From assembly GCF_026157035.1 (NCBI RefSeq), contig NZ_JANJZA010000001.1, positions 1,963,001-2,027,000 of the forward strand: a stretch of 64,000 nucleotides of DNA, given 5' to 3'. The notes under the pieces were generated by a model that saw nothing but the letters and a program-made list of their open reading frames with translations, had not been told where the DNA came from and made no database searches. Position numbers and translations under genes: made by a program. Origin of the DNA: Sphingomicrobium nitratireducens. Lineage in GTDB: Bacteria > Pseudomonadota > Alphaproteobacteria > Sphingomonadales > Sphingomonadaceae. Shown here piece after piece: positions 26,298-34,356 of the stretch (positions are counted from its first letter, which is position 1; every line of letters begins with the position of its first letter).

Positions 26298-27992
26298 ATG
26301 ATCGACACGCTCAGCGACGCCGCCAAGCGCCTTCACCAGGCCGCCGAGGCGATGACCGGTCTCAAGGCCCCGACCATGCCGTTCGATCCGTTCGCGATCG
26401 CCAAGGCGCAGGGCGAATGGGCGATGGGGCTTGCCAGCCGCCCGGCCGATCTCCTCGAAGTGCAGATGGAAGTCGCCTCGCAATGGGGCGCCTTCTGGTC
26501 GCACGCGCTTTCGGGCGGCGAGCCGGGCGAGGCGCCGCGCGACCGCCGCTTCCGTTCGCCCGAGTGGCAGGACGACGGCTATTACCGCGCGCTGCGCGAT
26601 GCCTATCTCCTCGCCTCCGACCAACTGCAGGCGGTGGTCGAGATGGGCGGCGGCGACGCACCGACCAAATCGATGATGCACTTCCTCCTCGACCAGTATC
26701 TGAACGCGGTTTCGCCCGCCAACTTCGCAGCAACCAACCCGGACGTTGTCGCGCGCACCAAGGAGACGGGCGGCGCCAACCTCGTGCGCGGCTTTGCCAA
26801 CCTCGTCGAGGACGTCGCCAGCGGCAAGGGCATCGTCCAGCGCCGCACGGACCCGACGGCGTTCGAGAAGGGCAAGACCATTGCCGCGACGCCGGGCGAA
26901 GTCGTGTTCCAGAACGAGCTGTTCCAGCTGATCCAGTACACGCCGACGACCGACAAGGTCGCCGCCGAGCCGCTCCTCTATGTGCCGCCGCTCGTCAACC
27001 GCTTCTACATGATCGACCTCGATCCTTCGCAGTCGTTCGTCAAATGGCTGGTCGGTGAAGGCCGCACCGTGTTCGTCATCAGTTGGGTCAATCCGGGCGA
27101 TGCGCACAAGGACAAGGGCGTCGGCGATTACGTCACCGACGGCATCGTCACCGCGGCGGGCGAAGTGAAGAAGCGCACGGGCCACGCGCCCGACCTGTTC
27201 AGCTTCTGCCTCGGCGGGACGCTGGTCGCGATCGCACTTGCCTGGCTTGCCGCGCAGGACCGCGCCGACGAGGTCAACAGCGCGACGCTGATCGGCAGCC
27301 TCGTCGACTTCGCCGACATGCGCGACTGGTCGGCCTTCGTCCACGAGGGCCATCTCGACGCGCTCGACGACCATCTCGAGGCGCAGGGCTTTATCGACAG
27401 CCTCGAACTGCAGCGCCTGTTCGCCGCGATGCGCGCCAACGACCTCATCTGGTCGAGCGTCATCCAGCACTACCTGCTCGACAAGCCCGCCCCGCCGAGC
27501 GACCTCCTCTACTGGTTCGAGGACGGCGCGCGCATCCCGGCGGCCTTCCTCAAGAGCTACAATCGCGACCTCCTCCTCGACAACAAGCTCGCCGAGCCAG
27601 CCGGTTTCGAGGTGGACGGGGTCAAGATCGACCTCGCAAAAATCGAGACCCCGATGATAGTAATCGCCTTGAAGGACGACCATGTCTCGGCATGGGAAGC
27701 GGTCTATCGCGGCGCGCGTGACATGGGCGCGGACTTCATCCTCGGCGGCTCGGGCCACAATGCCGGGGTGATCAACCCGCCCCACCGCAACAAGCACGGT
27801 TTCTGGACCGGCGGCGACGAGATGCCCGAAGACGCCGACGCCTGGCTCGCCAGCGCAACGCGCCACGAAGGCAGCTGGTGGCCGACTTGGACGAAGTGGC
27901 TCGACGAGAAGGGCAGCGGCAAGACGCTCGCAGCCCGCAAAATCAAGGACGGCATCGAACCGGCCCCCGGTTCCTACGCGATGATGCCTTAA
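26298..27992 (+). CDS. phaC: Class I poly(3-hydroxyalkanoate) synthase
   Basis: This enzyme polymerises 3-hydroxyacyl-CoA to polyhydroxyalkanoate granules. The protein has 564 aa with an N-terminal helical domain (about 1-200) and an alpha/beta-hydrolase catalytic domain. The lipase-like box is SFCLGG with catalytic C304. The acid is D460 or D461 in ALKDDHVSAW, and H487 sits in GSGHNAGVINPP. No phaA, phaB, phasin or depolymerase is adjacent. Instead the gene lies between acyl-CoA dehydrogenase and the hydrolase of valine breakdown, 4 bases after the former, which suggests co-expression. Propionyl-CoA or hydroxyacyl-CoA from that route could feed polymer synthesis, but this is inference. Confidence 0.93.
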   Translation: MIDTLSDAAKRLHQAAEAMTGLKAPTMPFDPFAIAKAQGEWAMGLASRPADLLEVQMEVASQWGAFWSHALSGGEPGEAPRDRRFRSPEWQDDGYYRALRDAYLLASDQLQAVVEMGGGDAPTKSMMHFLLDQYLNAVSPANFAATNPDVVARTKETGGANLVRGFANLVEDVASGKGIVQRRTDPTAFEKGKTIAATPGEVVFQNELFQLIQYTPTTDKVAAEPLLYVPPLVNRFYMIDLDPSQSFVKWLVGEGRTVFVISWVNPGDAHKDKGVGDYVTDGIVTAAGEVKKRTGHAPDLFSFCLGGTLVAIALAWLAAQDRADEVNSATLIGSLVDFADMRDWSAFVHEGHLDALDDHLEAQGFIDSLELQRLFAAMRANDLIWSSVIQHYLLDKPAPPSDLLYWFEDGARIPAAFLKSYNRDLLLDNKLAEPAGFEVDGVKIDLAKIETPMIVIALKDDHVSAWEAVYRGARDMGADFILGGSGHNAGVINPPHRNKHGFWTGGDEMPEDADAWLASATRHEGSWWPTWTKWLDEKGSGKTLAARKIKDGIEPAPGSYAMMP

Positions 27993-28007
27993 GCGAAGAC
28001 ATTGAAA

Positions 28008-29072
28008 ATGAGTGAAAACAACGACGTACTGACCTTCAAGGAGGGGCTGGCCGGCCGCCTCCGCCTCAACCGACCCAAGGCGCTCCACAGCCTGACCCGC
28101 GAGATGTGCCTCGACATGACTGCCGCGCTCGAACAATGGCGCGACGACCCGGACGTGCGCATCATCCTCATCGACCATGCCGAAGGACGCGGTTTCTGCG
28201 CGGGCGGCGACGTGGTGAGCATCGTCAAGTCGGTCGAAGGCCAGGGCCGCGCCGCGCGTGCCTTCTTCGCCGACGAGTATCGGCTCAACCATCTCGAATA
28301 TACCTATCGGAAACCCGGCGTCGCCTTCATGGACGGCATCACGATGGGCGGCGGGGTCGGCATCGCCTGTCCGTGCCGCTACCGCGTTGCGACCGAGAAC
28401 ACGGTCTTCGCGATGCCCGAGACGACGATCGGCATCTTCCCCGACGTCGGCGGCGGGCGCTATCTGTCGCGCCTGCGCGGTCGCCTCGCCCAGTTCCTCT
28501 CGCTGACCGGTGCGCGCCTCGACGGGGCCGAGTGCAAGGCGCTGCGCCTTGCGACCCACTACATCAAATCGGAGAAGCTCGAAGAGGTGAAGGCGCGGAT
28601 CATGGAAGACCCGTTCCGCGTGCAGGCGATCCTCGACGAGGCGGCCGAGACCGATCTGCCCGATGCGCGCATCATGTCGAACCTCGACATCATCAATAAA
28701 TGCTTCGCCTCCGACCGGATCGAGGACATTCTCGATTGCCTCGACGCCGAAGCGGAAGCCGGCAACGACTGGGCGGCGAAGGAAGCGGCGACCATCCGCA
28801 AGAAGTCGCCGATGGCCTGCAAGGTTAGCCTCAAGCTGATGACCGAGAGCCCGAAACAGCTCCATTTCGTCGACGAGATGCAAATGGAGTATGGGATCAT
28901 GGTCCGGCTGATCTACCATCCCGATTTCGTCGAGGGGGTGCGCGCGCTCCTCATCGACAAGACCAACGACCCGCAATGGAGCCCCGCCGACCCGGCCGAG
29001 ATCAGCGACGAGGAGGTCGAAACCTTCTTCGAGCCGCTACCGCCCGAGGAACGCTGGACCCCGCTGGACTGA
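28008..29072 (+). CDS. 3-hydroxyisobutyryl-CoA hydrolase
   Basis: This crotonase-fold hydrolase of 354 aa cleaves 3-hydroxyisobutyryl-CoA to free 3-hydroxyisobutyrate, the step before MmsB. The oxyanion/active-site block GRGFCAGGDV is followed by MDGITMGGGVGIACP and FAMPETTIGIFPDVGGG, whose glutamate and aspartate are conserved in hydrolases of this type. The family's long C-terminal extension after the crotonase core is present (VRLIYHPDFVEGVRALLIDK). ATG 28008 was taken; a TTG two codons earlier is also open. Confidence 0.92.
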   Translation: MSENNDVLTFKEGLAGRLRLNRPKALHSLTREMCLDMTAALEQWRDDPDVRIILIDHAEGRGFCAGGDVVSIVKSVEGQGRAARAFFADEYRLNHLEYTYRKPGVAFMDGITMGGGVGIACPCRYRVATENTVFAMPETTIGIFPDVGGGRYLSRLRGRLAQFLSLTGARLDGAECKALRLATHYIKSEKLEEVKARIMEDPFRVQAILDEAAETDLPDARIMSNLDIINKCFASDRIEDILDCLDAEAEAGNDWAAKEAATIRKKSPMACKVSLKLMTESPKQLHFVDEMQMEYGIMVRLIYHPDFVEGVRALLIDKTNDPQWSPADPAEISDEEVETFFEPLPPEERWTPLD

Positions 29073-29084
29073 GGAGCACGACGC

Positions 29085-29858
29085 ATGAGCTACGAAACCA
29101 TTCTCGTCGAACAGAAGGGCGCGGTGACGCTGGTCACGCTCAATCGCCCCAAGGCGCTCAATGCCTTGAACAGCGACGTGCTCGCCGACCTGATCGACGC
29201 CTTCGCCAAGTACGATGCCGACGACAGCCAGCGCTGCCTCGTCCTGACCGGCTCCGAAAAGGCCTTCGCGGCCGGTGCCGACATCAAGGAAATGCAGGAC
29301 CAGAGCTTCGCCGACATGTACAAGTCGGACTTCTTCAAGGGCTGGGAAAAGGTCACCGCGACCCGCAAGCCCTGGATCGCCGCGGTCGCGGGCTACGCGC
29401 TGGGCGGCGGGTGCGAGGTCACCATGATGGCCGACTTCATCATCGCCGCCGACACCGCCAAGTTCGGCCAGCCCGAGATCAAGCTCGGCGTGACGCCGGG
29501 CATGGGCGGCTCGCAGCGCCTGACCCACGCGATCGGCAAGGCCAAGGCGATGCACATGTGCCTGACCGGCGAGATGATGGGCGCCCAAGAAGCCTTGTCG
29601 AGCGGCCTGGTCGCCAAGGTGGTGCCCGCCGACAAGCTGATCGAAGAAGCGATGAAGACCGCCGAGACTATCGCCTCGATGGCGCCGCTCGCAGCCATCG
29701 CCAACAAGGAAATGGTCAACGCGGCCTTCGAGATGACCCTCGCCGAAGGCATCAATTTCGAGCGCCGCCTGTTCCACGGACTGTTCGGGACGCACGACCA
29801 GAAGGAAGGCATGAAGGCCTTCGTCGAGAAGCGCCCGGGCAACTGGACCGGCAAGTAA
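29085..29858 (+). CDS. Enoyl-CoA hydratase
   Basis: This crotonase-family hydratase of 257 aa adds water across trans-2-enoyl-CoA. Here it probably turns methacrylyl-CoA into 3-hydroxyisobutyryl-CoA. The oxyanion-hole motif is [12 protein letters not shown]. The two catalytic glutamates lie in [15 protein letters not shown] and [17 protein letters not shown]. The C-terminal [20 protein letters not shown] helix is typical of short-chain hydratases. It follows the hydrolase by 12 bases and precedes mmsB by 14, so it is one operon. Confidence 0.92.
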   Translation: MSYETILVEQKGAVTLVTLNRPKALNALNSDVLADLIDAFAKYDADDSQRCLVLTGSEKAFAAGADIKEMQDQSFADMYKSDFFKGWEKVTATRKPWIAAVAGYALGGGCEVTMMADFIIAADTAKFGQPEIKLGVTPGMGGSQRLTHAIGKAKAMHMCLTGEMMGAQEALSSGLVAKVVPADKLIEEAMKTAETIASMAPLAAIANKEMVNAAFEMTLAEGINFERRLFHGLFGTHDQKEGMKAFVEKRPGNWTGK

Positions 29859-29872
29859 GGGAGACAAGCGTC

Positions 29873-30775
29873 ATGGCACGGATCGCCTTCATCGGGCTCG
29901 GCAACATGGGCGGCGGGATGGCCGCGAACCTCGTCAAGGCGGGGCATGAGGTCGCAGCGTTCGACCTTTCCCCGCAAGCGCTCGACCGCGCCAAGGCCAA
30001 TGGCTGCACGCTCGCGGCCGATGCGGCGGAGGCGGTCAAGGGTGCCGATTCGGTCGTGACCATGCTGCCCGCAGGCAAGCATGTCGCCGCGGTCTATGCC
30101 GACAGCGTCATCCCCAATGCGTCGAAGGACGCGATCCTAATGGACTGCTCGACCATCGACGTCGCCACCGCGCGCGCGGTCGAAGCCCAGGCTGCCGACG
30201 CCGGCCTCGCCATGGTCGACGCGCCCGTCTCGGGCGGCATCGCGGCTGCCGACGCGGGCACGCTGACCTTCATGGTCGGTGGCTCAAAGGACGGCTTCGC
30301 CAAGGCGCAGCCGATCCTCGAGAAGATGGGCAAGGCCGTGATCCACGCGGGCGACGCGGGCGCGGGCCAAGCCGCCAAGATCTGCAACAACATGCTGCTT
30401 GGCGCGACCATGGCAGCCACCTGCGAAACCTTCGCGCTGGCCGAGAAGCTCGGCCTCGACCCGCAGGTCTTCTACGACATCTCGTCGAAGGCTTCGGGGC
30501 AGAGCTGGTCGATGACGAGCTACTGCCCGGTCCCCGGCGTCGGCCCTGAAACGCCGGCCGACCGCGATTACGAAGGCGGGTTCGCCGCCGCGCTGATGCT
30601 CAAGGATTTGAAGCTGGCGATGGAGGCTGCGCAGGCCGCCGGCGCCTACACGCCGATGGGCGGCGAAGCCGAGGAACTCTACCAGCGCTTTGTCGACCGT
30701 GGCGGCGCGGGCAAGGATTTCTCCGCGATCATCAAGATGATCGACGACACGTGGAAAGCGCCCGACGAGGGTTGA
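29873..30775 (+). CDS. mmsB: 3-hydroxyisobutyrate dehydrogenase
   Basis: This NAD-dependent enzyme of 300 aa oxidises 3-hydroxyisobutyrate to methylmalonate semialdehyde, the substrate of MmsA. The Rossmann loop FIGLGNMGGGMAANL is at residues 6-20. The substrate-binding DAPVSGG is at 116-122. The catalytic lysine is K169 in GAGQAAKICNN. A GGGAGA ribosome site precedes the ATG. This closes the valine block. Confidence 0.94.
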   Translation: MARIAFIGLGNMGGGMAANLVKAGHEVAAFDLSPQALDRAKANGCTLAADAAEAVKGADSVVTMLPAGKHVAAVYADSVIPNASKDAILMDCSTIDVATARAVEAQAADAGLAMVDAPVSGGIAAADAGTLTFMVGGSKDGFAKAQPILEKMGKAVIHAGDAGAGQAAKICNNMLLGATMAATCETFALAEKLGLDPQVFYDISSKASGQSWSMTSYCPVPGVGPETPADRDYEGGFAAALMLKDLKLAMEAAQAAGAYTPMGGEAEELYQRFVDRGGAGKDFSAIIKMIDDTWKAPDEG

Positions 30776-30806
30776 TCGCCCGCCCCTCGCGCACCACATC
30801 GCATCC

Positions 30807-31385
30807 ATGCTGATCGAAACCGAAACCACGCCCAATCCGGCGACGCGCAAGTTCCTGCCCGGCCGCACCGTCATGGAGACGGGCGGGCGCGACTTTCCCC
30901 ATGCCGAGGCCGCCGAGGCCAGTCCGCTCGCCGAAGCACTTTTCGCGACGCAGATGGTCGACGGCGTCTATTTCGGGCGCGATTTCGTCTCGGTCAGCGC
31001 CGCGCCGGGCGTCGAGTGGCCGCAGCTCGAACCCGAAGTGCTGCAGATCCTGCTCGACCATTTCGTGACCGGCGCCCCTTTGTTCCGGCCCGGGAGCGCG
31101 GCGGGCATCGAAGTCGCTCCCGACAGCGACGTCTCGTTCGAGGACGATCCGGCCGACGCCGACATCATCGAACAGATCAAGGAGCTGATCGAGACGCGGG
31201 TGCGCCCGGCCGTCGCGCAGGATGGCGGCGACATCGTGTACCGCGGCTACAAGGACGGGATCGTCTACCTCCAGCTTCAGGGCGCCTGCTCGGGCTGCCC
31301 CTCTTCGACCATCACGCTGAAGAACGGCATCGAGGGGCTGATCAAGCACTATGTCCCCGAAGTGACCTCGGTCGAAGCGATCTAA
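30807..31385 (+). CDS. nfuA: NfuA-type Fe-S cluster scaffold/carrier
   Basis: This 192-aa carrier delivers [4Fe-4S] clusters to target enzymes. The N-terminal Nfu_N domain (MLIETETTPNPATRKFLPG) and the C-terminal NifU domain with C161-x-x-C164 in GACSGCPSS are both present, joined by an acidic linker (about 105-120). The DGGDIVYRGYKDGIVYLQL segment is characteristic. Clusters may be supplied to MiaB, encoded 3.5 kb downstream. Confidence 0.94.
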   Translation: MLIETETTPNPATRKFLPGRTVMETGGRDFPHAEAAEASPLAEALFATQMVDGVYFGRDFVSVSAAPGVEWPQLEPEVLQILLDHFVTGAPLFRPGSAAGIEVAPDSDVSFEDDPADADIIEQIKELIETRVRPAVAQDGGDIVYRGYKDGIVYLQLQGACSGCPSSTITLKNGIEGLIKHYVPEVTSVEAI

Positions 31386-31461
31386 ATTCCCCCCAAGGGT
31401 TGCGCTTTTCCGCGCTTTATGTTGCCTTCCCGACTCAGGGGGGCGAGCTGGAGTCTGGCCC

Positions 31462-32070
31462 GTGATCCTTGCGATCGACACATCGACCGGAGCGTGCAGC
31501 GTCGCCTTGTTCGGCGCGGAAGGCGCGCTCGTGGGCGAGGCGCACGAACTCATCGGGCGCGGCCACGCCGAAAAGCTCGTGCCGATGATCGAAGCGGTCA
31601 TCGGCAATCACATCCCGTCCGAGATTCTTGTCGGGGTCGGTCCCGGCAGCTTCACTGGCATCCGCGTCGGCATTGCGGCCGCGCAGGGTATGGCGATCGG
31701 CTGGGGCGTGCCAATCCGCGGTCTTTCCTCACTCGCGCTGATCGCCGCGGCCGCCGAGGAAGGCGAGACCGTTGCCGCCGCCATGGTCGGCGGCCACGGC
31801 GAACTGTTCGTCCAGGAATTCACGCGCCCCAAACTGCACGAGATCGGCCAGCACGAGAGCCTCTCCCCGCCACTTGCCGCGCGCTGCGTGAAGGCCCCGC
31901 TCGTCCTCGGCCCCGCTGCCGAGCGACTGGTCGAGGAACGCCGCACCGGCCACGCCATCGTCTGTCATCCGCGCGCCGCCCATGCGCTCCGCCTGCCCCA
32001 CGCGCTGCGGACACTGGAGCCCAAGCCGCTCTACGGCAGGCCTCCCGACGCAAAGCCCAAGGCCGCCTGA
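31462..32070 (+). CDS. tsaB: tRNA threonylcarbamoyladenosine biosynthesis protein TsaB
   Basis: This partner of TsaD and TsaE makes the t6A37 modification of ANN-decoding tRNAs. The protein has 202 aa with an ASKHA fold: MILAIDTSTGACSVALF, then GRGHAEKLVPMI, then VGVGPGSFTGIRVGIA, which is the family signature. Translation begins at GTG (31462). The stop overlaps the rimI start (TGATG), a common pairing. The C-terminal tail is proline/lysine-rich. Confidence 0.93.
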   Translation: MILAIDTSTGACSVALFGAEGALVGEAHELIGRGHAEKLVPMIEAVIGNHIPSEILVGVGPGSFTGIRVGIAAAQGMAIGWGVPIRGLSSLALIAAAAEEGETVAAAMVGGHGELFVQEFTRPKLHEIGQHESLSPPLAARCVKAPLVLGPAAERLVEERRTGHAIVCHPRAAHALRLPHALRTLEPKPLYGRPPDAKPKAA

Positions 32071-32561
32071 TGGCCACCCACCCCCAGCCCCGCCCGATCT
32101 TTCATTCGCAGGGAAGCTTCGAAGATCTCGACGCGGTGATGGAGGTGATGGACACCGCCTTCTCGCCTGCCTTCGGCGAAGCCTGGTCGCGCTCGCAATG
32201 CGCGGGCATCCTGCCGATGAACGGTGTCAGGCTGACCGTCGCCCATGACGGCTCGCCCGCCGGTCGTGTGGTCGGCTTTGCGCTTCACCGCACCGTGTCC
32301 GACGAGGCCGAGCTGCTGCTGCTCGCCGTCCGCCCCGAAGACCAGGGTCGCGGGATCGGGCATGGTCTCGTCGACGCGTTCGTCGCAGGCGCGTACTCTC
32401 AGGGCGCGCGCCGCCTCCATCTCGAGGTACGCGACGGCAACCCGGCGACGCATCTCTACGCCCATGCCGGCTTCCAGGTCGCCGGCCGCCGCCGCGCCTA
32501 TTATCGCGGCACGGACGGAGTAAGGCACGACGCACTTACCTTCGCGAGAACGCTCGACTGA
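32070..32561 (+). CDS. rimI: Ribosomal protein S18-alanine N-acetyltransferase (GNAT)
   Basis: This 163-aa GNAT acetyltransferase is coupled to tsaB. The acetyl-CoA loop is RPEDQGRGIGHGLVDAF. LHLEVRDGNPATHLYAHAGF is the typical RimI segment, and AYYRGTDGVRHDAL follows. RimI acetylates the N-terminus of S18, and the tsaB-rimI pairing supports the assignment, although RimI-like GNATs may have other targets. The ATG shares one base with the tsaB stop. Confidence 0.85.
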   Translation: MATHPQPRPIFHSQGSFEDLDAVMEVMDTAFSPAFGEAWSRSQCAGILPMNGVRLTVAHDGSPAGRVVGFALHRTVSDEAELLLLAVRPEDQGRGIGHGLVDAFVAGAYSQGARRLHLEVRDGNPATHLYAHAGFQVAGRRRAYYRGTDGVRHDALTFARTLD

Positions 32562-32661
32562 CCTTAACTTGGCGCAATTGTCTTTGCCGCCAATATTTCC
32601 TAGTTAACGGCGCAAGTATTGCGTAGCCGAATCCAAAAAGAACAGCTCGGGACAACCAATC

Positions 32662-33090
32662 ATGGACGAAGAAATGATTCAGGACGACACCCTGATTACA
32701 CTGACCGCAGACATTGTTGCGGCCCATGTCAGCAACAACATGGTCGCGGTGGGCGACCTCGCCCAATTGATCGAAAACGTTCATGGAGCGCTTGCCAAGC
32801 TGCATGGCGGTTCGGCCGAAAAGGAAGAGAAGCCCGAACCTGCCGTTTCGGTTCGCGCGTCGGTGAAGCCCGATTATATTGTCTGCCTTGAGGACGGGAA
32901 GAAGTTGAAGATGCTCAAGCGGCATCTGATGACCCATTATTCGATGACGCCCGACGAATATCGCGAGCGCTGGGGTCTTCCCGCCGACTATCCGATGGTC
33001 GCCCCGAACTATGCCGAGCAGCGGCGCCAGCTCGCCAAGAAGATCGGGCTGGGCACGAAGGCGAAGCGCGGACGTCGTCCGAAGAAGTAG
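32662..33090 (+). CDS. MucR/Ros-family transcriptional regulator
   Basis: This 142-aa DNA-binding protein is of the Ros/MucR type and in alphaproteobacteria controls exopolysaccharide, motility and cell-cycle genes. An N-terminal oligomerisation region (LTADIVAAHVSNNMVAVGDL) precedes the prokaryotic zinc-finger fold: VCLEDGKKLKMLKRHLMTHY, then MTPDEYRERWGLPADYPMVA. The expected Cys-x2-Cys is C75-x2-D78 here, so the possible metal ligands are C75, D78, H88 and H92. Asp as the second ligand has been discussed for some family members. A basic tail (AKRGRRPKK) ends the protein. A strong terminator follows. Confidence 0.9.
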   Translation: MDEEMIQDDTLITLTADIVAAHVSNNMVAVGDLAQLIENVHGALAKLHGGSAEKEEKPEPAVSVRASVKPDYIVCLEDGKKLKMLKRHLMTHYSMTPDEYRERWGLPADYPMVAPNYAEQRRQLAKKIGLGTKAKRGRRPKK

Positions 33091-33110
33091 GTTCCTTCGA
33101 AGGATATTCG

Positions 33111-33153
33111 CGGCGCGCACGACCCTGGCCGTCCTGCGCGCCGCTTCCTTTTG
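33111..33153 (+). terminator. Rho-independent terminator after mucR
   Basis: A 9-bp perfect stem, CGGCGCGCA (33111-33119) and TGCGCGCCG (33135-33143), has a 15-base loop and is followed by a T-rich run (33145-33152). It separates mucR from fur. Confidence 0.75.
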
Positions 33154-33186
33154 ACCCCGCGCCAAAGAGACCCTATCTCCTCTGCC

Positions 33187-33609
33187 ATGAAGCGAGAAAT
33201 CGACGTCGAGGCGCTGTGCGCCGAAAAGGGACTGCGCATCACCGAACAGCGCAAGATCATCGCCAAGGTCCTTGGCGAGAGCGAAGACCATCCCGACGTC
33301 GAGGCGCTCCATCGCCGTGCGTCGCGGGTCGACCCCAATATCTCGATCGCGACCGTGTACCGCACGCTGCGGCTGTTCGAGGAAGCCGGCATCCTCGAAC
33401 GCCACGAATTCGGCGACGGACGCTCGCGTTACGAGGCAGCGTCCGACGCGCACCACGATCATCTCATCAACGTCGAGACGGGCGAGGTCGTCGAATTCGT
33501 CGACGAGGAGCTCGAGCAATTGCAGCGCCGCATCGCCGAAAAGCTCGGCTTCCGCCTCGTCGACCATCGCATGGAACTCTATGGCGTCGCGATCGAGCGG
33601 AAGAGGTAG
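33187..33609 (+). CDS. fur: Fur-family metal-responsive repressor
   Basis: This 140-aa repressor senses Fe(II), or in some alphaproteobacteria Mn(II) (Mur). The winged helix contains ATVYRTLRLFEEAGILERHEF. The metal site shows AHHDHLINVETGEVVEF, in which the H89-H90-D91-H92 cluster is kept. The CxxC structural-zinc pairs are absent, as is frequent in alphaproteobacterial Fur/Mur. The ATG at 33187 begins MKREIDVEALCAEKG. The downstream acyltransferase gene starts inside its 3' end, indicating an operon. Confidence 0.9.
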   Translation: MKREIDVEALCAEKGLRITEQRKIIAKVLGESEDHPDVEALHRRASRVDPNISIATVYRTLRLFEEAGILERHEFGDGRSRYEAASDAHHDHLINVETGEVVEFVDEELEQLQRRIAEKLGFRLVDHRMELYGVAIERKR

Positions 33610-34345
33610 CCTGCCGCTCGCACTGGTGCGGCTTGTCCTGCTCTTCGCCCTTCTGGCTGCGCTGCTCGTCCCCCATGTCCTTGTCAGGATCGCGACCGGG
33701 CGCAGCCCCGTGGCGCACCTCTTTCTCGCGGCCGCCGCGCGCATCATCGGGCTCCGCATTCGCCGTATCGGCCCGCGCCCGCCTGTGCGCAGCCTGCTGA
33801 TCGCCAACCATCCCAGTTGGCTCGACATCCTTGCCATGGGGGTCGCGACCCGCTGCGCGTTCGTGTCCAAGGCCGAGGTCAGGGACCAGTGGCTGTTGGG
33901 CTGGCTCGCCGACCAGCAGGAAACGCTCTACGTCCGTCGTGAGGATCGCCGCGCCGTCGCCGCGCAGATTGCCGCAGTGGCGGACCGGTTCGATCACCAT
34001 ATGCCGCTCGCGGTCTTCCCCGAAGGCACGACCAGCGCGCCCGAGGGGATGCGCCCGTTCCGTCCGGCGCTCCTGTCGGCAGTCACGCCGCCGCCGCCCA
34101 ATTCGCACCTGATCCCGGTCGCCATCGACTATGGCGCGGATCGCGACTTCGTCTTGTGGACCGACGGCGAGAGCGGGCTCGACAATGCGCGCCGCATCCT
34201 GGGGCGCTGGCGAGCGGCGCGGGTCGCCGTCCGGATGCTCGAGCCGATCGATCCCGGAACCGATCGCAAGCAGCTCGCCGAGCGCGCGCGCGCCGAGATC
34301 GACGCCGCGCTTAAGGCTTCTCCCGCCGCGCCCCCTGCCCTATAG
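33581..34345 (+). CDS. 1-acyl-sn-glycerol-3-phosphate acyltransferase family protein
   Basis: This PlsC-like membrane acyltransferase of 254 aa probably acylates lysophosphatidic acid or a related lipid. An N-terminal membrane helix (about 11-30) is followed by the catalytic NHPSWLD motif (H77-x4-D82) and FPEGTTS (146-152). The ATG used lies 29 bases inside the fur gene in another frame; a GTG at 33626 is an alternative that would shorten the anchor. It is the second gene of the fur-to-lnt run. Confidence 0.85.
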   Translation: MASRSSGRGSLPLALVRLVLLFALLAALLVPHVLVRIATGRSPVAHLFLAAAARIIGLRIRRIGPRPPVRSLLIANHPSWLDILAMGVATRCAFVSKAEVRDQWLLGWLADQQETLYVRREDRRAVAAQIAAVADRFDHHMPLAVFPEGTTSAPEGMRPFRPALLSAVTPPPPNSHLIPVAIDYGADRDFVLWTDGESGLDNARRILGRWRAARVAVRMLEPIDPGTDRKQLAERARAEIDAALKASPAAPPAL

Positions 34346-34356
34346 GCGGCGACGAA

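Noticed and set aside
26253-28976. An open frame of about 900 codons on the minus strand opposite phaC and the hydrolase gene
   Set aside because: It lies fully antisense to two clear enzymes and is open only because of high GC at third positions. It has no recognisable domain.
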